Shown: one piece after another, positions 1 to 8,373 of the stretch
Layout: every line of letters begins with the position of its first letter
Numbering within the stretch: the stretch's first letter is position 1
From: Begonia masoniana
Lineage: Eukaryota; Streptophyta; Magnoliopsida; Cucurbitales; Begoniaceae
Length of the DNA: 64,000 nucleotides
Assembly: GCA_022432975.1 (NCBI GenBank)
Contig: CM039512.1
Span: 32,339,574 to 32,403,573, forward strand
Reading direction: 5' to 3'
Translations under genes and position numbers: made by a program
Notes under the pieces: generated by a model
Told to the model about the DNA's origin: nothing
Seen by the model: the letters and a program-made list of their open reading frames with translations, nothing else
Database searches by the model: none

Positions 1-59
1 ATAATTGTTTTAAGTAATTTAAAAGAAAAGTGAATAAGTTTGGTTAACCTAATTGGATA
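1..59 (+). mobile_element. Left fragment of the 5' LTR of element B
   Basis: AT-rich, non-coding. GGATA at 55-59 is repeated at 2611-2615, immediately beyond solo LTR A1, so 1-59 and 2611 onward were contiguous before A1 inserted. Assignment to the B LTR rests on that continuity alone, because the matching part of the 3' LTR is deleted. Confidence 0.6.
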
Positions 60-2610
60 TGTAACACCCCTAATACTGTACCCATTTACCCGTATAAATT
101 TTTCATTTTTATTTTTTACATTTTAAATAAAACTTTAAAACCTAACGTTAAAGCAGAAATGAAATCGAAGCCGAAAAAGGAATCGAAATCGAAGTTCGTT
201 TGGTAAATCATTTAAAATATAAACTAAAACTATTAATAAAACTTAAATCATTTAAACATTTAATAACATTAAATACAGAGGGGCAGAATCGGAACTAGCT
301 GCCAAAAGGAGGGGGGGCGATCGATCTCTGTAGACTACAGAGATCGATCGCTGCTTGCATATTGGCAGCAAGCGATCGATCTCTGTAGTTTACAGAGATC
401 GATCGCTGCATGCTTGCATGCAGCAAGCAATCGATCTCTGCTTTCAGCAGAGATCGATCGCTGCTGCCTACATCAAGGGCAGCGATCCTCCTTTTCCTTC
501 AAGACTTTAACACTTCAAAATTCACACATTTATTTGTTCTCTGGAATCCGATCTCCAGAGAGCAAATCACCTTCTTCCTTTCGCCAGTAATCACTAAAAC
601 TCACACATGCACTCAACCGATTAAAACATAACCTAAACTCAATCGACTCGCTTTGGACTTTGCGAAGTCCAACGGCGTGGATAGCTCTAAAAACCGAGCT
701 ATCCGTAACAACCTACAAACAACATTTCAAAACATTTTCATTTAACTTAGACATTTAAACCAAAACATTTCATAACGTTATCAAAACAGTTTAAACAAAG
801 ACATTTTACATACATTTACCAAAACGTTATCTAACTCCTATCCAGATCCAAACAACCTAAATATTCTATACAATTATCAGATCAAAACATCCCAAAATAA
901 CCCCAGAGTCCATACATACATCCCCACGGGTCATATCGCGCCTCGACTGCTCAGCGCACTCCCACGGCCATCATCCATCAGCTGCTCCTACGTCAGGAGG
1001 AGGAATATCATCCTCACCTGGGTCAACGTAACCTATAACGTCACCTACACCATACAGACACATATGAGATATTGAAATCTCAGTAAGCTACGTAAATGCA
1101 GATGCATGCGTGCGTATGCCATTCATAAAACGTGCAGATTACAGATTCATATTCAGATACATTTTCATTCTTTTCATTACGTCACAGACAGATTGTTACC
1201 GAGATATCAGCCCTCTAAATGGAAAGGATACATCCCGCGGTCGGACTACCACTTTCGATTTAGAGGAGGGGGGTACATGCTCACAAACCCTACAGCCATG
1301 CCTGAGCCCCACCTCGCGTAACCAGATACAGATACAGATTACGTACATTAATTACAGAGGTTCATTTCTTTCCTTAAAACACGTGCGGAAATCCATTTTC
1401 TATGACATTTGAAATACGTGATGCATGAACAGTTAATCAGCGGAAAGTAAACAAACAGCATACATATCAACAAGACAATACAACATAACCTATAAACAAC
1501 TAACCTAACTACCCAACCTAAACAACGTAAACCAAGGAACCCTCAAGGATCCTTGATACAACGATGAGGTATGGTGTAGACCTTTCGGTCAAGTAAGTCA
1601 CGAGAACTTACCTTGAGCGCGCTGGATCTCAAGCTTCGTCCACTGGAGTCGTGTGTCTGAGGAAAACACGATATCCACCGTTAAAACCAATTTGAATTAT
1701 AAACGTTCAAATTATAAAGTCCTCAACTAATGAATTTCCTAAATTCCAACTTAGCTAATTAAAGCATTTAGAACGTCAATTAAGGCTCGATAATCCGAAA
1801 TCTCAATTAACGAGTTTTTCTCAAAAAACCCGGAAATTTACCAATTTTTAACTTTTTCACAAATTGATTTTTCTTCGTCCAATAACGTCAAATACGTTCA
1901 ATACATACTTAATCACGGCTAACCTATTAATTACGAGCCCTAATTCGACATTTTTATCGAAACCCTAACGTTAAATCGACCTAAAACTTGGAATTTAACG
2001 CTCAAAGACCGAAGCTACTTACCGAGGGTAGCGAGAGGAGAAGAAACTGTGAAGAAATCGGAACGAACGGAGGTCGGACGGAGGTCGGAATGTTGGAAGT
2101 CGTCGGCGGCCGAGAGAGGAGAAGCTCTCTGGTTTCGTGGGCGGCATAGAAGAAAAGAGAGAAGTGAGGGAAAGAGAGAAAATTTAGGTTGTTTAATAAT
2201 TTGATTTGGCAAATTACCAAATTGCCCTTAGCTCTTATTTCTATTTTGTTTCGTCCTTCGGTTCGTTAATCGTCCAACTATTCGGATTCTCGAAAGTTCC
2301 ATATTTTGCCAATAACTTTTATTCATTGCCAGGGATTTATTAAAACTGTCCGTTCGCGATTCGGACCTCGTTTCCTATTTTTACGAGAACGTCTTTTACA
2401 CTACAAAAGGTGTATTTACTCGGAATATAGTGTTTGATCTCCAAAAATTCTCATAAATTCCTTAAAATTCTTATTATTCGTTAGAATCGTAATGACGCTT
2501 TCTTTTTGTAAAACGGACCTGATTTGACATATTTACCAAAAATGCCATTAAATAATGAAATAATAATATAACATAATATATTCAAAAATCCGTACAAGCC
2601 GGATATTACA
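60..2610 (-). mobile_element. Solo LTR A1 (2551 bp)
   Basis: Starts TGTAACACCC and ends ATATTACA, with a perfect 5-bp TSD GGATA at 55-59 and 2611-2615. There is no primer site, polypurine tract or coding region inside, so this is a solo LTR left by LTR-LTR recombination. Antisense orientation follows from the leader block: complements of AGGTAAGT at 1606-1613 and TGTAGGTG at 1042-1049. It is related to solo LTR A2 (both end CCGTACAAGCC..ATTACA). A hairpin cluster with GATCGATCGC cores occupies about 303-475. Purine-rich DNA near 2030-2190 is the antisense of the leader. No host gene is seen. Confidence 0.93.
303..475. repeat. GATCGATCGC hairpin cluster in LTR A1
   Basis: Several consecutive inverted repeats: GCGATCGATCTCTGTAG faces CTACAGAGATCGATCGC, followed by three more variants of GATCGATCTCTG/CAGAGATCGATC and a TGCATGCTTGCATGCA palindrome. 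It lies about 250 bp inside the LTR edge that is its 3' end in sense orientation. Confidence 0.9.
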
Positions 2611-2741
2611 GGATAATTAATTTAGATTCGGGTATTTCCAGTGAAATTAAGCCGATGGTTATAATTAAGAACGAGATTTAACGGAAGTTACGGAAGGGCA
2701 AAACGGTATATTAATGTTTTATTAGGAAATAATATTAGGAT

Positions 2742-2792
2742 TATTATTATTATAATAATAATAATTATTATTATTATTATTATTAATAATAA
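2742..2792. repeat. TTA/TAA microsatellite
   Basis: Imperfect ATT/TAA trinucleotide run in the B 5' LTR; the TTA and TAA stretches can pair with each other. It directly precedes the 2797-2828 palindrome and is absent from the truncated 3' LTR. Confidence 0.85.
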
Positions 2793-2796
2793 CTAA

Positions 2797-2828
2797 AACA
2801 ACAGAATGGTTAAAACCATTCTGTTGTT
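2797..2828. repeat. Perfect 15-bp inverted repeat with a 2-nt loop
   Basis: Arms AACAACAGAATGGTT and AACCATTCTGTTGTT are separated by AA. Only the right arm plus GGTT at the axis survives in the B 3' LTR (from 8374), so the 3' LTR deletion ends at the hairpin axis. Confidence 0.93.
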
Positions 2829-3879
2829 TATGCCGAGCTCCTGACGACAGCCCGACGCCGAGAGAGAGACGAGGGAGAAACGACGACTTTCCTCCGACGA
2901 ACGCCGACGATTCTCGCCGTTTTCAGGCCAAACGACGGCGACGTGAGGCTCCGGTCCATCCTCGCGCACAAAACCGAACGGTAAGCTCGATTTTGGCCCT
3001 GTTTTTGTTCGGTTTGTGGCCAAGGGTGACGAGCTCGATTGAGCTCCGATCACTGGCCGTTTTTGGTTGGTCTTGACTCTGGATTGCCGGGTATTAGGCC
3101 GGCTTTAGTCGCCTGGCCGTGAGGTGCCCAATTTGGGCGAATTTCATTGAAGCCCTAGTTAGGGAATTTCGGGTTTTGCTTGATGCCTCGGGATTTTAGG
3201 TTAGATTATTTTGATTGAGGGTATATGTGGTTGATTGGTGATGAAATGAGTGTGAATTGATGAAAAATCGAAAAGGGGGAAAATTTCAGGAAATGGCAGA
3301 ATCGGGTTTTGCCTGATTTGACCTTGCTACGGTCGTTTGTTTTGAAATTCCTTTTGGCAGGTTAAAATAGGTTATTAGAGGAGTACGTGGCCGCTGGAAT
3401 CGTTCAATTCCGATATCCGACGCAAAAGTTACACGCGTTCAAAGTTTTGGGTCGGTTTTACCAAACCCAAAATAGTGGTTCGTTTAGTTAGATTTTAGTT
3501 GGATTAGGCTAGAAATAGTAGTTTAAGATGTTTTCACAAAATGAGAGTTTAGTTATGCCGAGTGAGTTCTAATGCAATATTTTGATATTTAGGTTTTTCA
3601 GGTTCCACGGTTAAGGTTTCAGATAGAGACAAATTGCTAAGGACGCCAGGTAAGTAGTGTACGTAAGTGCATTTGCCTTCGGGCCTACATCACAGCTCGG
3701 TAGGTTTGTATGCATGTGTGTTTTATGTTTTTATGTATAGTAGAGCACGCATCATGGTTTTACGATACGAAAACGAAACGAAAACGAATTTCCATGCTTT
3801 TACAAAATGATACAGTAGGATGTGAAATGTTGAGAACGAAACGATAAAGTACGTAAGAAAGAATGGAAGGTGGGGTTGA

Positions 3880-4030
3880 GGTTGGCCGTCCCGTGAGGTG
3901 GACCGTGAGGTGTGCCTCCTTTTTCCCCGCTTTACGTGAGTGGCCGTCCCGAGAGGTAGACCGTGAGGTGTGTCACTTTTCTAGGTCGAGGTTGGCCATC
4001 CCGTGAGGTGGACCGTGAGGTGTGTCACCT
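3880..4030 (+). repeat. Three-copy minisatellite in the B 5' LTR
   Basis: Three degenerate copies of TGGCCGTCCCGTGAGGTGG followed by ACCGTGAGGTGTG, spaced about 60-65 bp apart. The same array is in the 3' LTR at about 9440-9597. It lies between the donor-like and acceptor-like sites of the LTR. Confidence 0.85.
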
Positions 4031-4973
4031 TGATCTAGCACGTAAAGAAGCACCCAGTAATAAGATAAAGAATGTGTAAGAATAAGACAGAAACGAAACA
4101 GTAGAAACTGCATATGTTAAGCAAAATGTTTTAAATTCATATAGTCACTACTTGCTAAGCATTCGGCTTATAGTTTGAGTTCTGTGATGTAGGTGCAGAA
4201 GAACAGGTACGGTGAGATTTCATGAGCATGCTAGGATCATGGACGCAGTTGGAGGAGTACGACCCTGGTGGCAACCTGGCAATATTGTTAGGGCGATTCC
4301 GACCGTGGTTAGTATGTGTTCGTGGTTGGTATGAGTTAGGAGTCTATTTTGTTTAGGAATGATTTGGAAGTTTTGTGTATGTGTATAGAGATGTGATGAA
4401 TGAAAGTATGAAAATGTTACGTATGTGGATCGATTGGTTTTGATAGAAAAACGTCTGAGAGTAGAGTTTTTGATGTGTATGATGTGGTAGTAGAATGTCT
4501 AAAATGTGAAGTCCTTATTTTAGAGAATATACTGGATTGTTTGGTTATTTTGAACTGTTTGGTTATTTTAAAACAGGTAAGGATACGCTCGATTTTTAGA
4601 TCGATCCATGCAGTTCATTTTCTTGAGTTCTTCCCGAAAGTATAGGTTATATTAGTGTCGTGTTTTGATGATCGACGAATGAGTGATTTGTTTTAATTGA
4701 TCTTACTTTAATTGTCAATTGGTTTAAGTTATTAATGGTTTTAGTCTAGTTTTAAATGTTTTAAAAGTCAAAATGTTTTACGCTCAAACGTTTAAGTCAA
4801 GGTTAGACCCTAAAGGTTGTTAGAGGTGGGTCAATTGTCTAAGTCCGTTTTCTTTTAAAGTGTTAAGTAAAAATGAAAAATTTTAGGCAAAAATACGAGG
4901 GCTTAAGTCAAGGTTATGTCAATGTAAAGTCATGTCCTGTGACGGCCCTACGGGGTTGGGGTCGTTACAGTTA

Positions 4974-4986
4974 TGGTATCAGAGAC
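4974..4986 (+). other. Primer-binding site of element B (tRNA-Met type)
   Basis: TGGTATCAGAGAC begins 5 nt after the 5' LTR ends. It corresponds to the usual plant gypsy PBS TGGTATCAGAGC with a change near its end. Confidence 0.88.
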
Positions 4987-5159
4987 ACGTGGTCGCAATC
5001 GTTCAGTTGATTACCTAACAATGCCACTCGCCCCATGGTAGTGCTTCGCCAACTGTAAGTGTTTAAGTTTAAGTAATGATCTATAGATTTTTATAGTGTT
5101 TTGTGTTTTTCTAACATGTCTAGTTACAAGAAAAGGCCACGAGTACTTAAGTAACCTGA

Positions 5160-6281
5160 ATGGATCCCAATAGCCAGTTTATGGACATATTACGCCAACA
5201 GTCAGAACATATAAGGGTTTTGTTGAATCGAAGTGGACAGGGCAACGATTCTCAGGACCAAGGTGGAGAAAGGTTTAGGCGGCTTAGGCCCCCGACATTC
5301 GATGGACAGTCTTCGGACCCTACTTGCGCCGAGGAGTGGATCCGTAAGATTGAGAGTATGTTTGCCTATGCAAAAGTGGAGGAAGCCGACAAGGTGACGT
5401 GTGCAACATTTAATTTAGAGAAGGATGCTATATTTTGGTGGGATACGATTAAAGCTACTACTGATGTGGGAGTTATGAGATGGGAAAGGTTCAAAACAGT
5501 ATTCTATAATAAGTATTTCAGTCGCACTCTTCGGGCTAGTAAGAAGGTGGAGTTCACACAATTGCGGCAAACTGGGACGGTGGCTGAATATGTGCGAAGG
5601 TTTGATTCGCTATCTCGATATGCTGGATATATGATCTATGAGGAGGAGGACAAAATTCACCAATTTGTACAAGGTTTGAAACTAGAAATTCAGAAAGGGG
5701 TGATGACGGTGGATGATGAAGACGTGCCTTATCATAAAATAGTAAAAAGAGCTCTTGGACTTGATGACATCGAGATGAAGCTTCAGCAACAAAGAGAAGC
5801 GTCGAAGAAGCCCTTTAGAGAAATTACAACTCAACAGAGTGATGAAGAACAACAACTACCGAAGGGCACAAAAAGGATGAGTGATGAGAAAATTAGTCAA
5901 GGAAATGGAAAGCGTGCCTCTGGTTATTCACAGTTCCCTCAATGCCCAACATGTAAGAAGTTCCATGATGGGGTGTGCAAGGCAGGTTCGGGCCGATGTT
6001 TTAATTGTAATGAGCAAAGTCATATTTCTATGGACTGCCCAAGGAAGAATCTAGGAAGGTGTTTCAAGTGTCAAGGGATAGGACATCTCTCCAGGAATTG
6101 TCCGAAGAAAGGTAAAGGGCCGTGTTTTGTTTGCAATAGGACGGGCCATCTTGCCAGGGACTGCCCGATACGGAACAAGGGACCCACAAGTGTATCTCCA
6201 AAGATCTTCTCCCTCAGCAGTGCAAACAATGAAGAGCAGCCTACTGTAGTTACAGGTACGTGTCATTTTAATTATTTATAG
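5160..6281 (+). CDS. gag: Gag (capsid-nucleocapsid) protein of non-autonomous element B, 373 aa
   Basis: Structural protein that would form virus-like particles and bind genomic RNA. The Retrotrans_gag region covers about residues 40-200, with the conserved pattern AEEWIRKIE, FWWDTI, RWERFK and FYNKYF. A CX2C..H..C motif starts at C262 (CPTC). Three CCHC zinc knuckles of the form CX2CX4HX4C follow at residues 280-293, 301-314 and 322-335; the D gag has only one. The frame is open throughout. The ATG at 5160 aligns with an internal Met (about residue 13) of the D gag, and the upstream start seems lost, so this is the first usable Met rather than the ancestral start. The protein ends just after the sequence VVTGT that precedes the protease in D, so pol was replaced at a sharp boundary. 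Confidence 0.92.
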   Translation: MDPNSQFMDILRQQSEHIRVLLNRSGQGNDSQDQGGERFRRLRPPTFDGQSSDPTCAEEWIRKIESMFAYAKVEEADKVTCATFNLEKDAIFWWDTIKATTDVGVMRWERFKTVFYNKYFSRTLRASKKVEFTQLRQTGTVAEYVRRFDSLSRYAGYMIYEEEDKIHQFVQGLKLEIQKGVMTVDDEDVPYHKIVKRALGLDDIEMKLQQQREASKKPFREITTQQSDEEQQLPKGTKRMSDEKISQGNGKRASGYSQFPQCPTCKKFHDGVCKAGSGRCFNCNEQSHISMDCPRKNLGRCFKCQGIGHLSRNCPKKGKGPCFVCNRTGHLARDCPIRNKGPTSVSPKIFSLSSANNEEQPTVVTGTCHFNYL

Positions 6282-8373
6282 GAGATACTAACGTAGAAAT
6301 GTTAGAATATAATCGTGTGGGAGTTGGTGGTGGATGTGAATTAGACTTGAGGACTTAGGATGGCAAGGAGGTTCGGATTAAGGGTGTAAATTACCTGCAA
6401 CAAGTTTGCTAACAAGGAAGCCGTTAGAGGAATTGATGTAAAGAATTGAGTTGAATACTTATGACCCAAATTTTGTTTTTTTGAGAAAACAAGAAAGTTG
6501 TTAGGCAAATTGTTGTGGAGTAGTGTGGGGGAACACTTAGAACCTGAATTTTGAAGATCAAAGAGAAAAATTCATTAGCTAGTAAATCTTAGTGAAAACC
6601 TTATGTGAAAATAGATATTTTTACAAGTGTTGGAGCCTTGGAGGAGAAGTGTAATTGATATTGCGAAGTTAAGAGCTAGGAAAGAGAGGATTGCTAGATA
6701 AGAAGGAAGGTTAGAAGTTGAGGTTTAATTCATCAGAATCTAGTGATGTGCGATCTATGAAAATATTGGGAATTTCTTTTAATGAAGAAATTAGAGACTA
6801 AGCGACGTAAGGTGAAAAAGGGTGGTTGGATAGATTTAGAATTGTGTATAGATTTATAAGAGTAAGTGTAAAGGCCTTTAGGTTTAATTGAGAGTTAAAA
6901 TAAGAAGGTTAGCATTTAAGTATTTAGTGGAGTGAGATTTGAGGAAACATATGAACTTTTGAATGAGGAGAATGGTCAAATGCATTAGGGATGAGGTTAA
7001 GTTAGAGAATTTCAAGGGTTTGGCTAGTATGTAACGAAGTATAGGCCGACGATTTCGTAAGTAGCTAGGGTTAGGATAAATGAGCTTAGGGATGGAACGT
7101 AAATTCCAACTCGAGGAACATAAAGTCTTTAGAAGATCGTTGATGGAGGATATGGATGTTAGCTTATATCAAAGATTCATACCGGTATGGATGAGGATGG
7201 TTACTTGGGTAGATAAATGGGGATGAAGACAACGTCATAGGGGTAAATGAAGAGATTTAATTAGAAAGTGAATGGTCAAAATAAGAGTGAAACATGAGGT
7301 TTTGTGATGTTGAAGAATTTCAGAAATATGGATGAAAGGATAGAAAGTTGCACGGAGATTGTGCAAGTGGACTAGAAGTGAAGATAAGCCTGAAGGAAAA
7401 TGGAGACTATGTGAGGTAAGATAAAATGGGCGATTGGGTAGATTTTTGGACAACGTCATAGGGGTAAATGAAGAGATTTATTAGAATAAGTGAATGGTCA
7501 AAATAAGAGTGAAACATTGAGGGTTTGTGATGTTGAAGAATTTAGAAAATATTGGATGAAAGGATAGAAAGTTGCACGGAGATTGTGCAAGTGGACCTAG
7601 AAGTGAAGATAAGCCTGTAGGTTTAGGAAAGATTCGACTCGTAAGCTATGTCGAAGTGTTTATGCACTATTTAAGGCATTGGGTGAATAGTGTAATTAAT
7701 TAGTTGGACTTGAGAGTTTGATATTGTTTGGTGACAACTGAGGCGAAAGTTGGATAAATTGAGCATTGTAGACATAAGTATAGAAACTTAGAAAATACTT
7801 TGAAAGAAAAAGAGATAGATTTAAGTATTGAGAGCCCTGAGTACTAGGATCGTGTTATAGTGACTAATGGAACGTCATGAATGCCCATTGTCCATGGGTG
7901 TAAAGGATGTGTGTGATGGATTAGAAACGAGATAGTAAGGTAGAGGAGGACTTGGAATAGAAGGAAATAATATAAGGAGACTATGTAATAGGTCCTTAGT
8001 ATTAAGCGATAGATGAAGCTTTGAGGGATTATGATGTTTTAGATGCGTTGGATGGATGAGGTGTGAGAAAAGTAGGGAAACGATTGAATTAATTCGAAGA
8101 AAAACTAGAACGGAGGTTGAGTTGGGGGAGATTTGAGAGATTAAGTGATGATGGATTAGGTTGAAAGCAATGGACGTATGAGTGATTGAGTTACAAATGC
8201 ATAGTTAGGAGAATCACAACTTTGAAAATCTAGGAATTGTCATTACATGATAGATGATTAAGGCTATAGTGTAATCAAGATTTGGTATTGCAACAGTAAT
8301 TACGGTGGTAGCATTGGAGTGAGAAATAAGAGGATTGACTAAGCAACAATTTTGAGGACAAAATTTCATTTAA
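6282..8373 (+). mobile_element. Non-coding interior of element B replacing pol
   Basis: Purine-rich, with stops in all frames and no recognisable pol motif. It is not random filler: 6361-6425 (around CAACAAGTTTGCTAACAAG) matches the reverse complement of about 14940-15015 in element C1, and 8245-8365 matches the reverse complement of about 13670-13790, both in the same order relative to gag and LTR. It ends with TTTTGAGGACAAAATTTC, the sequence that usually precedes the polypurine tract in plant gypsy elements; the tract itself is truncated at the 3' LTR deletion. Confidence 0.8.
7229..7621 (+). repeat. Direct duplication inside the B interior (221-bp offset)
   Basis: A segment starting ACAACGTCATAGGGGTAAAT at 7229 recurs at 7450. 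About 170 bp is shared with small indels, through AAGATAAGCCTG. It is non-coding in both copies. Confidence 0.88.

Larger units (their letters stand above)
2611..4969 (+). mobile_element. 5' LTR of element B, main part
   Basis: Resumes with TSD copy GGATA and ends GTCGTTACA directly before the primer site. In sense order: an AT-rich start with a TTA/TAA microsatellite, a perfect palindrome (2797-2828), a purine-rich leader, donor-like GGTAAGCTC (GT at 2981), an exon-like block after TTTTTCAG at about 3601, donor-like AGGTAAGT (3648-3655), a three-copy GTGAGGTGG repeat (about 3880-4030), CTTGCTAAGC (4151-4160), acceptor-like TGTAGGTG (4188-4195), and a conserved stem-loop GGATACGCTCG..GATCGATCC (about 4577-4607). 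Confidence 0.88.
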
